A stretch of DNA of 64,000 nucleotides from JBCBCP01 sp038530575 (GCA_038530575.1 JBCBCP010000012.1:5920-69919), one strand, 5' to 3'. Shown: positions 18,531 to 27,899, counted from the first letter of the stretch. The notes: a model not told the origin generated them from the sequence alone. Program-made: numbers and translations.

Positions 18531-19393
18531 TCGCCGTTGATGTCATTATCTCTGGCCTGCTGCTCGGCGGGCTTTATGCGCTCTTTGGGCTGGGCCTGTC
18601 GCTCATCTTTGGCGTGATGAAGATTGCCAACATCGCTCATGGCGAGTTTGCCATCGGCGGTGCCTTCCTAGCTATTGCGACAGCGCTTTTCATGGGCGCG
18701 CCGATCTGGATTGCTGTCATGCTGGCGCTTGTCCTGTCCTTTGGTATCGGCTTTGCGCTGCAACTGACTTTGATCAATAGGGTGATGAGCGATGACCCGA
18801 TGCCCGCCCTGCTGATGACCTTCGGCTTGTCCATCGTCATTCAGAACCTGCTGGTGGAGCTTTTCGGCGCTGATAACAGATCGCTTGATATCGGACCGCT
18901 CGCCACAGCTGGAGTTGACCTCGGCGGGGTGTCCGTGGGTGTTCTACCGCTTGCTATGTTTGCCCTTGCGATTGGCCTGTTTGCAACGCTGCACTGGGTG
19001 CTAAAACACACGAAGGCCGGGCGCAATGTACGCGCGACCTCGGACGATCCGGATATGGTCGGCATGATGGGGCTGGACCGCGCGCGCATCTTCGCGCTGG
19101 TCATGGGGATCTCTGCCGCATTGGCCGCATTGGCCGGGATCATGCTCGCCATGCGCGGCTCGATCACGCCATTTTCTGGCGCGGAGCGGTTGCTTATTGC
19201 CTTTGAAGTTATTGTGATCGGCGGGCTTGGGTCCATCTGGGGCAGCTTGTTGGGCGGCCTTGCTTTAGGCGTGGTGCATGTGATCGCGCTTCGGCTCGAC
19301 CCCTCATCGGGGCCGCTTTACGGGCACCTCCTGCTTCTTGCGATCCTGCTTTTGCGGCCCGAGGGTCTGGCCGGACGGGTGGCACAACGATGA
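18527..19393 (+). CDS. Branched-chain-type ABC transporter permease, LivH type
   Basis: The 288-residue membrane protein begins IISGLLLGGLYALFGLGLSLIFGV and continues MKIANIAHGEFAIGGA, the LivH consensus, with about eight hydrophobic segments. The EAA-like cytoplasmic coupling region is visible as RATSDDPDMVGMMGLDRARIF. IVIGGLGSIWGSLLGGLALG near the end is also typical. The gene overlaps both neighbours by four bases. Confidence 0.93.
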   Translation: MIAVDVIISGLLLGGLYALFGLGLSLIFGVMKIANIAHGEFAIGGAFLAIATALFMGAPIWIAVMLALVLSFGIGFALQLTLINRVMSDDPMPALLMTFGLSIVIQNLLVELFGADNRSLDIGPLATAGVDLGGVSVGVLPLAMFALAIGLFATLHWVLKHTKAGRNVRATSDDPDMVGMMGLDRARIFALVMGISAALAALAGIMLAMRGSITPFSGAERLLIAFEVIVIGGLGSIWGSLLGGLALGVVHVIALRLDPSSGPLYGHLLLLAILLLRPEGLAGRVAQR

Positions 19394-20325
19394 ACCGAAT
19401 AGCGCTTCTCGCCGCGACAGCCCTGCTGATCGCCCTGCCCTTCTTTGCGGACCGCGGCAATTTGTTTCTGGCGATGGAGATCCTTGTGATCATCGCCCTG
19501 TCTCAGGCGTGGAACCTCCCCGCGGGCTACGGAGGGTTGCTGTCGCTGGGCCATCACGGATTTATCGGGCTGGGCGGCTACGCACTTTATGCGCTGTCGC
19601 GTGACCTTGGTCTGCATGTTTTGATCGCAATCCCCTTGGCGGGGGTGATCACCGGACTTCTGGCCCTCGCAGTGACACCGATCCTGTTCCGATTGCGCGC
19701 AGTCTACTTCGCAGTCGGAATGTGGGTCGTGGCAGAAATCGTCCGCATCCTTGTCATGCGCACCGATTGGTTGGGTGGCGCATCCGGCATGCCGCTGGCG
19801 GGCGCCCGTGATATCCCGCGCGCCTGGATGCTGCCTACAGCGTACTGGCTGGCGTTGGCGACTGCGCTTGGCGCTACTCTTCTGGTCTGGGCGCTCATGC
19901 GATCAAATTTCGGGCTTCGGCTCAAGGCGCTGCGAGACGATGAAATCGCCGCCCGCTCTATAGGCGTGGCACCACACCGCGTGCGCTTGACTGTCTTTGT
20001 CCTGTCTGCGGGCCTGACCGGCATGGCCGGGGCAGTGTCCTACTTCTCGGCACTCTTCATCACGCCACTCGGCGCCTTCGATATCGGCTGGATCGTCACG
20101 ATCGTTTTTGTCACCATCATCGGCGGTATGGGCCGCCTGTCGGGCCCGTTTTTGGGGGCTGCCCTCTATTTCATTCTGCGTGAGGGGCTGGCTGATTTTG
20201 GCAACTGGTACCTGATCGCATTGGGATCGGCCGCCGTGACCGTGATGCTCGTCCTGCCAGGCGGTCTCGCCAGTCTTGCCGACCGACTGTTTTCTATTTT
20301 CGCCAAGCCCAAGGAGCAAACATGA
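19390..20325 (+). CDS. Branched-chain-type ABC transporter permease, LivM type
   Basis: The 311-residue membrane protein has the LivM core NLPAGYGGLLSLGHHGFIGLGGY, the coupling segment RLKALRDDEIAARSIGVAPHRVRL, and IIGGMGRLSGPFLGAALYF. It forms a heterodimeric pore with the LivH-type permease. It overlaps the preceding gene and, by four bases, the deacetylase-like gene that follows, so the transporter and that enzyme are very likely made from one message. Confidence 0.93.
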   Translation: MNRIALLAATALLIALPFFADRGNLFLAMEILVIIALSQAWNLPAGYGGLLSLGHHGFIGLGGYALYALSRDLGLHVLIAIPLAGVITGLLALAVTPILFRLRAVYFAVGMWVVAEIVRILVMRTDWLGGASGMPLAGARDIPRAWMLPTAYWLALATALGATLLVWALMRSNFGLRLKALRDDEIAARSIGVAPHRVRLTVFVLSAGLTGMAGAVSYFSALFITPLGAFDIGWIVTIVFVTIIGGMGRLSGPFLGAALYFILREGLADFGNWYLIALGSAAVTVMLVLPGGLASLADRLFSIFAKPKEQT

Positions 20326-21440
20326 CCACTGGTTTCTACTTTGACGAACGCTGCTTGTGGCACACAACTGGCGAGCACGCGCTGATCCTGCCCGTTGGTG
20401 GATATGTGCAGCCACCAGCGGGCGGTGGCCACGCCGAAAGCCCGGAAAGCAAACGCCGGTTCAAAAACCTGCTTGATGTGTCCGGCCTGACCGCGCAACT
20501 GGCAGTGGCGAGTGCCGAGCCCGTCACGCGCACGGATATGGAGCGCATCCATCCCGGCAGTTACATCGACCAGTTCAAGGAAATGTCCGATGCAGGCGGC
20601 GGCAATGCGGGCATCTACTCCCCCTTCGGTGCGGGCAGTTTCGAAATCGCCGCAGTGTCGGCCGGTCTGGCGAAACAGGCTGTTGATGATGTTCTGGCAG
20701 GCCAGATCAAAAACGCCTATTCCCTGTCGCGCCCGCCCGGGCACCATTGCCTGCCGGAGCAAAGCATGGGGTTTTGCCTCTTTGCCAACATTCCGATCGC
20801 AATTGAGGCAGCGCGTGCTGCGCATGGCATCGGCAAAGTCGCGATCCTTGATTGGGACGTACACCACGGGAATGGTACGCAAGCTATCTACTATGATCGC
20901 GCCGACACGTTGACGATCTCACTGCATCAGGAGGGCTGCTTCCCTCCCGGCCAAGGCGGAGCCGACGAGACTGGCACAGGCGACGGCGTTGGGCGCAACC
21001 TCAACATACCTCTGCTCGCCGGTGGCGGCCATCAGGCTTATCTTGACGCGATGGACGTGCTGGTCCTACCCGCCCTGCGCGCCTTCCAGCCCGAGCTTAT
21101 CGTGATCGCATCCGGGCTAGACGCCAATGCCTTTGATCCGCTGGCACGGATGCAAGCGAACTCTGCAACGTTTCGCGAGATGACCCGCCGCGCGATGGCC
21201 GTTGCAGATGATCTCTGTGGTGGTCGCGTCGTTGCTGTTCATGAGGGCGGCTATGCCGAAGTTGTGGTGCCGTTTTGCGGGCTCGCTGTGCTGGAGGAGC
21301 TTTCGGGCCACCGCACCGAGGTCATTGATCCATTTGAGGAACTGACAATGGCGCAACAGCCTGCAAAAGACTTCGATCGCTTTCAGCTTGAGCGATTGAA
21401 GGCGCTGAAAAGCGAGCACACCCTGTTTGCAGCGCCATAG
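20322..21440 (+). CDS. Class II histone-deacetylase-like amidohydrolase (HDAH/acetylpolyamine amidohydrolase superfamily)
   Basis: The 372-residue protein has the zinc-dependent deacetylase core: SRPPGHHCLPEQSMGFCLF with the paired catalytic histidines, the zinc ligands in AILDWDVHHGNGTQ, the third ligand in IASGLDANAFDPLARM, and the transition-state tyrosine in HEGGYAEV. Its layout follows the bacterial HDAH enzymes, which remove acyl groups from lysine-like or polyamine substrates. It overlaps the LivM-type permease gene, so its natural substrate is probably the compound imported by that transporter. That points to hydrolysis of an N-acyl group, an inference from linkage. Confidence 0.9.
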   Translation: MTTGFYFDERCLWHTTGEHALILPVGGYVQPPAGGGHAESPESKRRFKNLLDVSGLTAQLAVASAEPVTRTDMERIHPGSYIDQFKEMSDAGGGNAGIYSPFGAGSFEIAAVSAGLAKQAVDDVLAGQIKNAYSLSRPPGHHCLPEQSMGFCLFANIPIAIEAARAAHGIGKVAILDWDVHHGNGTQAIYYDRADTLTISLHQEGCFPPGQGGADETGTGDGVGRNLNIPLLAGGGHQAYLDAMDVLVLPALRAFQPELIVIASGLDANAFDPLARMQANSATFREMTRRAMAVADDLCGGRVVAVHEGGYAEVVVPFCGLAVLEELSGHRTEVIDPFEELTMAQQPAKDFDRFQLERLKALKSEHTLFAAP

Positions 21441-21495
21441 TCCTTGGTCATCTGTCCGGACCAAACAATGCGGTTGTGTTCGATGTCTTGCCTGC

Positions 21496-22935
21496 CTAGG
21501 CGTCACTGAATTCGGGCAGGTTTTGTGGCCGCGCGTGGCTCCATAGCTCGGAGCTTTCGAGCAATTTTGAGACACGCAGCAAATCGTCTTCCCGCCCGAA
21601 TTTAGCACCGATCTGGACACCGATTGGCAAACCATTCGTCGCCTGGCCAAGCGGCAGTGAAATCGCCGGTGTCCCGCAAATATTGTGGCCAAAGGTAAAC
21701 TCGAAAAGCGGGAACATTTTTTCTACCGCGTGATCGACCAGGGATTGACCCGGGCCTATCGGCGCCACTTCGTTCCAGGGCGTTGGCAGCTTTGCCGATG
21801 TCGGCGTGAGCCACAGATCATAGTCGCGAAGTGTCGTGCCCATCTCACGTCGCATCGTAAAGATCTGATGCCGGGCTGCGAGAAACCCATCGAGGCCAAT
21901 GGTCTTTGAATACTCATAGGCGGCAAAGGCGGTTGGTCCCATTGTGCTGCTGTCAACCTTGCGACCGAGGCGCGCAGCGACCTGGTCCATCTGCGCGGCA
22001 AATCCAGCATGCCAGACCGTGACAAGCGCGATCATGGCTTCGGGGTCAGGCGTGGCGCCCGGCTTGGCGACAGGCACTATAACGTGCCCCTCGGCTTCCA
22101 GTGCAGAAGCCACACGCTCGACGGCCATCGCGATTTCGGCGGCATCCGGGCCGTCCTGTGGTTCCGGAAGTGTCATCGCAATTTTTAGGCGGCCCGGGTC
22201 GCGCGCGTTCATTGCAGCCCTGAACCCGCCTTCCGGCATGGAAAGTTCAAACGGATCGCCGGGAAAGTGCCGCGACAAGGCGTCGAGAAAAAATGCGGTG
22301 TCCCGAACGCTGCGCGTCACCACAAAGTTGTTGGCAAGCCCGAACCCCGCCTCTTCCCGGACCGGTCCGATGCTGCCGCGACCGCGGGACGGCTTTAACC
22401 CGACAATGCCACACCAAGCCGCCGGCAAACGGATGGACCCCGCAATGTCGGACGCATGGGCGACAGGGACCGATCCGGTCGCCACCGCGACTGCCGCGCC
22501 TCCGCTAGAGCCACCCGGCGAGCGCGAAGGGTCCCACGGGTTGCGTGTCTTGCCAAACAACTCGGACTGCGTGTGTCCTTCTAAAGAGAATTCGGGCGCG
22601 GTACTGACCCCAATCGGAACCGTACCTGCATCTATGAGCGACCGCCCAAAGTTACTAAGCGCTGGCGCGCGTTCCCCGTCAAAAAGCTTACACCCATTCC
22701 AGAATGGGAAGCTGGGGCAATGACTCCCGAGATCCTTGAAAAATGTCGGGATGCAATGTGATGCGGCAAGCTCGGAAGGCGCATCGTTGAGACTGGCGAC
22801 AAAGTTGAGACCCGTGTCCCAATACTGTGCCCTCTGGCGCGCAGCAGACAGGATGTCTTCGGATTTGAGGTCTCGCTTTTGGACTAACAACGCAAGCTCG
22901 GTTGCATCAAGTTCGGCGTATTCATCCGGTGTCAT
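21496..22935 (-). CDS. Amidase (amidase-signature family)
   Basis: The 479-residue protein carries the Gly/Ser-rich amidase signature with the Ser-cisSer-Lys triad: the lysine in FFKDLGS, and the serines in RSPGGSSGGAAVAVATGSVP and SDIAGSIRLPAAWCGIVGLKPS. The family hydrolyses linear amides to acid and ammonia or amine. It is on the minus strand downstream of an IclR gene (215-base gap) and convergent with the deacetylase-like gene. Two GAAAC units 20 bp apart lie in its upstream region. The substrate is unknown; linkage suggests an amide in the same catabolic blocks. Confidence 0.92.
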   Translation of the reverse strand: MTPDEYAELDATELALLVQKRDLKSEDILSAARQRAQYWDTGLNFVASLNDAPSELAASHCIPTFFKDLGSHCPSFPFWNGCKLFDGERAPALSNFGRSLIDAGTVPIGVSTAPEFSLEGHTQSELFGKTRNPWDPSRSPGGSSGGAAVAVATGSVPVAHASDIAGSIRLPAAWCGIVGLKPSRGRGSIGPVREEAGFGLANNFVVTRSVRDTAFFLDALSRHFPGDPFELSMPEGGFRAAMNARDPGRLKIAMTLPEPQDGPDAAEIAMAVERVASALEAEGHVIVPVAKPGATPDPEAMIALVTVWHAGFAAQMDQVAARLGRKVDSSTMGPTAFAAYEYSKTIGLDGFLAARHQIFTMRREMGTTLRDYDLWLTPTSAKLPTPWNEVAPIGPGQSLVDHAVEKMFPLFEFTFGHNICGTPAISLPLGQATNGLPIGVQIGAKFGREDDLLRVSKLLESSELWSHARPQNLPEFSDA

Positions 22936-23070
22936 TGACCAACTCCAACTTTATGGCCTTGGCGGCTGCCAACAGTGGAACGACCACAATTTGTACCCAG
23001 AGCAGGCGCAGATGGATCCCATCACGCACAACAAAAATTCACTCTATCAGTGTGGCACATGCGCTAATTT

Positions 23071-23097
23071 GTTTCAATATATGATTAACTGTTTCAA
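23071..23097 (-). promoter_or_regulatory. Direct repeat upstream of the amidase gene, possible IclR operator
   Basis: GTTTCAA occurs twice on the plus strand, at 23071-23077 and 23091-23097, exactly 20 bp (about two helical turns) apart, in an AT-rich stretch upstream of the amidase start at 22935. Read in the amidase direction the units are TTGAAAC. The same GAAAC spacing occurs upstream of the arylsulfotransferase-family gene at 24020. A regulator bound to one face of the helix is a possible reading; the link to the IclR gene between them is inference. Confidence 0.4.
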
Positions 23098-23150
23098 ATA
23101 AAGCAACAAGTGAGATTGGCACAGCCTGCGGCATTGGTCAGGTCGCGAAC

Positions 23151-23945
23151 CTATGCGCCCTGCAGGGCCTCGTCGATCCGCGAGAGATAGCCGATTGGAT
23201 GTGTCCCACCCGTCTCGCCTGTCACTTGTACCGCGGTTTTCAAAACCGCTTTGATAATGCGCCCGCGCAATTCTGGCGTCATACGATGAGACGGGGTTGC
23301 GACTGCCATGGCACCGATAGGCAATCTCTCGTTGTCGAATATAGGCGCAGCAATGCCGTGGACGTTCTCAAAATAGGTTTGGTCTGCCTCACCGTATCCT
23401 TGCGCAAATGCCTGCTCGATTTGCTGCTCAACTGACTTGGGATCAGTTTGCGTGAATGTCGTTATCGCTTCCATCTTCTGGCCGAGTACGCGCTTGCGCA
23501 GGGCTTCACTGCAGTAAGCCAGAATGACAAGCCCGGACGCGGTCGCGTGCATGGGATTGATATCGCCGATCATCGGAGAGACACGGTTGCTCTGCGTGCT
23601 CTCAAAAGACGCAATGCTCACGACAGATAGACCCGAAATGATCTGCGCATGCGCCGTTTCGCCGGTTTCAACGCCCAATGGGCGCAAATGACCTTTGATA
23701 ATCGACTCCATGGGAAAGGCGTGCTCACGTATGGTGGCAAGCCTCAACACTCCGGGGCCAAGCCGGTAAAGACGCGACTTTGCGTTCTTCTCGATCAGGC
23801 CTGAATCCATCATGGACGCAAACATCCTGTGGATGGCAGCCTTGTCGACACCAGACCTGCGCGCCAAGTCCGAAACGCCCAGCTCTGGTTCCTCTTTTGA
23901 GAAATAGTCCAGCAGCTTCAGTGCTTTTGCGATTGTCGAAGACAT
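23151..23945 (-). CDS. IclR-family transcriptional regulator
   Basis: The 264-residue protein has an N-terminal winged helix (IAKALKLLDYFSKEEPELGV, then VDKAAIHRMFASMMDSGLI) and a C-terminal IclR effector domain (HATASGLVILAYCSEALRK, YFENVHGIAAPIFDNERLPIGAMAV). I prefer the ATG at 23945, preceded by GGGAGAG, over the ATG at 23978. It is divergent from the arylsulfotransferase-family gene and upstream of the amidase on the same strand, so both are candidate targets. It differs from the other IclR in the window across most of the effector domain. Confidence 0.9.
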   Translation of the reverse strand: MSSTIAKALKLLDYFSKEEPELGVSDLARRSGVDKAAIHRMFASMMDSGLIEKNAKSRLYRLGPGVLRLATIREHAFPMESIIKGHLRPLGVETGETAHAQIISGLSVVSIASFESTQSNRVSPMIGDINPMHATASGLVILAYCSEALRKRVLGQKMEAITTFTQTDPKSVEQQIEQAFAQGYGEADQTYFENVHGIAAPIFDNERLPIGAMAVATPSHRMTPELRGRIIKAVLKTAVQVTGETGGTHPIGYLSRIDEALQGA

Positions 23946-24019
23946 TAAGTTTGTCTCTCCCTGGCAACTAAACGGCAAAATACATGAACGTTGACCAAAG
24001 TACTAATGTTGTGTTAAAA

Positions 24020-24044
24020 GAAACTATGTTGTCATATGTGAAAC
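24020..24044 (+). promoter_or_regulatory. Direct repeat upstream of the arylsulfotransferase-family gene, possible IclR operator
   Basis: GAAAC units at 24020-24024 and 24040-24044 are exactly 20 bp apart in the divergent region between iclR and the gene starting at 24080. The spacer contains TCATAT, as does the spacer of the matching repeat upstream of the amidase. The region is AT-rich compared with its surroundings. Regulatory function is inferred. Confidence 0.4.
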
Positions 24045-24079
24045 GATATCGCTTGTAGCCTTGGAGGTCAACGCGCGCC

Positions 24080-25744
24080 GTGCCAACCCTAAAAGATTCC
24101 CCAAAGGTCATACAAAACCCCAATCCGGCGGTTCCGCTGGCAGCGCTCGTTCAATTCGACGCAGCCGAAGCGATCCGCCGGACGCAGATCCGTGTGACCG
24201 ATGGAGACAAAACGCGCGACCTGTCATTTGACGACAGCTATGACCCAACTCAGGGCCTGCCGCTTTTGTGTATGTACGAAGGCCGCGCGCACGAGATCAG
24301 TGTCGAAATCGAACTGAGGGACGGCAGCCGGTCCGGGCCCTATCACCTGACATACGTCACGCCGATGCTGCCCCGGGATTCACTGGAATACCCCACAATT
24401 GAAATCAAGGAATGCGTCCCCGACGCACTCGAGCCGGGCTACACCTTCATGACCCTGTGGCGGCGCTGCCCCAAACGCCCCATGTGGATGACCAAGAAAC
24501 AAGCTGATTTCTTTCGCAAATGGGGCATGATCATCTGCATTGATCCGGCCGGAAAAATCGTATGGTCCTACCAGACTGACAAGCAGCTTCAGGGCATCGT
24601 GCGCCTTCCCAACGGCAACATCTTTTATCACACCGAGTGGTTCCAATCGGTCGAAATTGACATGCTGGGCAACGAAGTGCGGAAATTCCACGCGACTGCA
24701 CGGCTGGGAGAGGATGTCCCGGGCTCGGTCGGCATCAATGCTGCCAGCATCCACCACATGCCGCATCATATGTCGAACGGGAACTTTCTGTGCCTCACCG
24801 CGCATGCGCGCGAGATCGAGAACTACCCGGCCAGCGAGACCGATCCGAATGTCCGGGCAACCAAAAACGTAATCGGAGACGCTATTGTCGAGTTCACGCC
24901 CAACGGTGACATCGTCTGGGAGTGGAACGCTTTTGATCATCTCGATCCGTTCCGCATCGGCTACAACTTCACCAATTACTACTGGCACGTACGAGGGTTT
25001 CCCCATCACTATGATTGGACCCACGGAAACGGCGTTTGCCACGACCCGCATGACGATACGATCATGGTCAGCTTTCGCCACCAATGCGCCGTGCTCAAGA
25101 TCGACCGCAAGACCAAAGAGATCATCTGGATCCTTGGCACACACGACAATTGGGGGCCGGAATATCAGTCCAAGCTGCTGACCCCGGTCGGCGACGATTT
25201 CGAGTGGCACTGGCATGGCCACAATCCGCGCGTGACAGGGCCGAACACCTTCGTGATGTATGACAACCACATCCTCCAGGCGATGCCCTTCAAAGAACGC
25301 AAGAACCCCGGCGCGTGTTTCGCGCGGGCGGTTGAGTACGAGGTTGATCGTGACGCGATGACGGTTCGGCAGGTCTGGACCTCCCGCGACACCGAGGAGA
25401 CGCGGGTGCTATCCTGGGCCATGGGCGATGCGCATCGTCTTCCAAAGACGGACAACATGCTTGTGATCGACTCTGGCTGCACCGTCACCGACGACCCGAT
25501 TGCCGAGTCTGGCGAAGTGCGTCAGGAAGACCTGATCTGGGACAACTTCAACCGCTCGGCGTTTATCGTGTCTGACTTCCCGCCATGGGTCAGGATGCGG
25601 GAATTGCGGCGCAGCGACACCGCCGATGTCCTGTGGGAAGCCCATATCAAACATCCGCACGAGATCATCGGGTGGGAGGTTTTCGGCGGCTTCCGGGCCG
25701 CCTCGCTCTATCCCGAAGGCGTCGAGAGCCTCGGCGCGGCGTAG
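24080..25744 (+). CDS. Arylsulfotransferase (ASST)-family beta-propeller protein
   Basis: The 554-residue protein matches the ASST family: repeated blade-like strands such as MIICIDPAGKIVWSYQTDKQL, GIVRLPNGNIFYHTEW, IVEFTPNGDIVWEWNAFDHLD and HCAVLKID-type turns, and the histidine-rich segments ASIHHMPHHMSNGNF and EWHWHGHNPRV expected around the active site. Known ASSTs move sulfate from one phenol ester to another phenol in the periplasm. No signal peptide is visible (start VPTLKDSPKVIQNPN from GTG 24080, after GGAGG), so this one may be cytoplasmic. It heads an operon with a TRAP-TAXI transporter and is divergent from iclR. Sulfotransfer is a family inference; some members may act otherwise. 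Confidence 0.82.
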   Translation: MPTLKDSPKVIQNPNPAVPLAALVQFDAAEAIRRTQIRVTDGDKTRDLSFDDSYDPTQGLPLLCMYEGRAHEISVEIELRDGSRSGPYHLTYVTPMLPRDSLEYPTIEIKECVPDALEPGYTFMTLWRRCPKRPMWMTKKQADFFRKWGMIICIDPAGKIVWSYQTDKQLQGIVRLPNGNIFYHTEWFQSVEIDMLGNEVRKFHATARLGEDVPGSVGINAASIHHMPHHMSNGNFLCLTAHAREIENYPASETDPNVRATKNVIGDAIVEFTPNGDIVWEWNAFDHLDPFRIGYNFTNYYWHVRGFPHHYDWTHGNGVCHDPHDDTIMVSFRHQCAVLKIDRKTKEIIWILGTHDNWGPEYQSKLLTPVGDDFEWHWHGHNPRVTGPNTFVMYDNHILQAMPFKERKNPGACFARAVEYEVDRDAMTVRQVWTSRDTEETRVLSWAMGDAHRLPKTDNMLVIDSGCTVTDDPIAESGEVRQEDLIWDNFNRSAFIVSDFPPWVRMRELRRSDTADVLWEAHIKHPHEIIGWEVFGGFRAASLYPEGVESLGAA

Positions 25745-25789
25745 GCGGGACAGGCACACAGGGTTTGGGACACAATCAGGGGTAACAGA

Positions 25790-27877
25790 ATGAGTGACAA
25801 ATCCGCGGCACAGCGGCTGGGCGAAGCCCTCGCATTTGTCTTCACCATGGTCATCTTGGTCTATGCGGCCTCTGGGCCAGTGTCCGAATTGGTCCGCTGG
25901 ATCATCGAAACGACGACGCCCGGTTTCGAAGAACTGTCGCGGCGCGAGCAGCGCGTCCTGATCCGAGAGCATTGGCTTGGCGCGGCGTTCCGGTCGTTTG
26001 AACAAGGCGTTCTGCTGCCCACGGGCATGATCCTGGGTCTGCCGCTTCTGTTTGGGTTCATTGTGTCTTACCTGGGGCTGGCTCAGACACCCGCATGGCT
26101 CAAATGGTCGGGGGCTGTCCTGTCGGCATTCGTTCTTGTGTTTTGGATCATCGGCCTCTTTGCCACTGATGGCGGGGCGCTGCCATCGGCAAATACCATC
26201 GACTTCGTGCTCTTCCCGCTTTCAACCATCCTTGTGCTTTACCTCACTTGGCGCATGTTCGGCACGTTCATCGTGGGCTTTTGCCTTTTTTGGGTCATCT
26301 ACTTTTTCGTGCGCGGCATGCTGCCTGACTGGACGGGCATTCTGGCCGGGTCGGAAGCGACCTTCTCGCAGAGCATGCGGTCCATGGTCTTGACCTTTTG
26401 GGCCCAAACGGGCGGCATCTTCGGCCAGCCTTTGCAGGTCGTATCGGGCAACGTGCTGGTCTTCATTGTCTTCGGCGCTGTCCTGATGGCCAGCGGCGCG
26501 GGCGAGCTTTTGATGAAGATCGCCAACAGGTTGACCGGTCGGTTCACCGGCGGTCCGGCGCATGCGGCTGTTGCCAGCTCTGCCATGTTTGGCACGCTCA
26601 GTGGTGCTGCGATTTCGAACGTCGTCTCAACAGGTGTGATGACCATTCCGGTAATCAAGCGCGCAGGCTTCAAGCCGACCTTCGCCGCCGCAGTTGAGGC
26701 CGCGGCATCTACCGGTGGTCAGATCGTTCCGCCTGTCATGGGCGTCGTGGCCTTCTTTGTGGCCGGACAGATCGGGCTCGATTATCGCTATATCGTCGTC
26801 GCCGCGATTGTGCCTGCGATCCTCTACTATCTCGGTACGTTCCTGACGGTTTATTTCGAAGCACGAAAGCAGGGCGTCGGTCCCCTGCCGGCCGAGCAGC
26901 GCCCGGGGCTTTCGTCCAGCGAATTGCTTCAGTGCCTTGTGTTCATTCTGCCCCTCGGCGTGTTGAGTTACTTTCTGTTCACGCAGCCATCCGTGCAAAA
27001 GGCGGGCTTTTACGGGTTTGTCGTCGCTCTTGTATGCTCTTTGGTGCTGTTCAAAGAGTTTCGCAGTTGGAAAAGGGTGCGCCAGGCGTTCGTTGACGCG
27101 GGAAAAATGTCGGCCTCAATCATTGTCATCGTCGCGGCCATCGGTTTGATCGTCGGCTTGATCCAGGTGTCAGGGTTCAGCGGGCGGTTGTCTTTGCTAC
27201 TGGCGCAACTCGCCGCCGGACCATTGTTCTGGAACCTGATTGTCGTGGCCTTGGGCGCTATCGTTCTGGGCATGGGCCTGCCCCCTGGTGCGACGTATTT
27301 CATCATCGTCATTGCGCTGAGCTCCGGCATTGACGCGGTTGGGATTGCTCCGCTGACCCTGCACCTATTCGTCGTCTTCTTTGCGGTTCTGTCATCCGTG
27401 ACACCGCCGGTGGCACTTGCCGCCTTTGCAGCCGCGCCCATTGCCGGCGCAGCCCCGGTCCCGACAGGATTTCAGGCAGCGCGATTGGCACTGGCGGGCT
27501 TCTTCATTCCTTTCGTGTTCGTCTACCACCCGGCAGTCCTCTACCAGCTTCAGAACCTGTTCGTATGGTTCGGAGGTGAGTTGCCCACATCAAAAGCCAT
27601 GATCGACATCACAACGGTATCTTGGCTTGATTTGGGCTGGATTGTCTTCGCGTTTGCCTTGTCCATGTGGCTGCTCGCCTCCGCGTTGACCGGCTATGAG
27701 AAGAACAGACTTAATATCATAGAGCGCGTGCTGCGTGTCGCAGTTGGCCTCGTTGCCCTCGCTCCAAACATGACTTTGGCCATACCTGCGGCGATTGCGG
27801 GTATCGCCCTTGTCGTCGCCCATCGGTACCTGGGAGGTGCTCCCTCCCCTGTCGATATCAAACCTCAACCAAACTAA
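25790..27877 (+). CDS. TRAP transporter fused permease (DctQM-type, TAXI-associated)
   Basis: A 695-residue polytopic membrane protein with an N-terminal four-helix small-permease part and a C-terminal DctM-like large permease. The TAXI-type TRAP motif is seen in FGTLSGAAISNVVSTGVMTIP and AAVEAAASTGGQIVPPVMGVVAFF. A second inverted half contains ALGAIVLGMGLPPGATYFI and SSVTPPVALAAFAAAPIAGA. It uses an ion gradient to import the ligand delivered by the TAXI binding protein encoded directly downstream. The gene starts 45 bases after the arylsulfotransferase-family gene. Confidence 0.94.
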   Translation: MSDKSAAQRLGEALAFVFTMVILVYAASGPVSELVRWIIETTTPGFEELSRREQRVLIREHWLGAAFRSFEQGVLLPTGMILGLPLLFGFIVSYLGLAQTPAWLKWSGAVLSAFVLVFWIIGLFATDGGALPSANTIDFVLFPLSTILVLYLTWRMFGTFIVGFCLFWVIYFFVRGMLPDWTGILAGSEATFSQSMRSMVLTFWAQTGGIFGQPLQVVSGNVLVFIVFGAVLMASGAGELLMKIANRLTGRFTGGPAHAAVASSAMFGTLSGAAISNVVSTGVMTIPVIKRAGFKPTFAAAVEAAASTGGQIVPPVMGVVAFFVAGQIGLDYRYIVVAAIVPAILYYLGTFLTVYFEARKQGVGPLPAEQRPGLSSSELLQCLVFILPLGVLSYFLFTQPSVQKAGFYGFVVALVCSLVLFKEFRSWKRVRQAFVDAGKMSASIIVIVAAIGLIVGLIQVSGFSGRLSLLLAQLAAGPLFWNLIVVALGAIVLGMGLPPGATYFIIVIALSSGIDAVGIAPLTLHLFVVFFAVLSSVTPPVALAAFAAAPIAGAAPVPTGFQAARLALAGFFIPFVFVYHPAVLYQLQNLFVWFGGELPTSKAMIDITTVSWLDLGWIVFAFALSMWLLASALTGYEKNRLNIIERVLRVAVGLVALAPNMTLAIPAAIAGIALVVAHRYLGGAPSPVDIKPQPN

Positions 27878-27899
27878 GATCATCAAAAGGGAGAAACAC

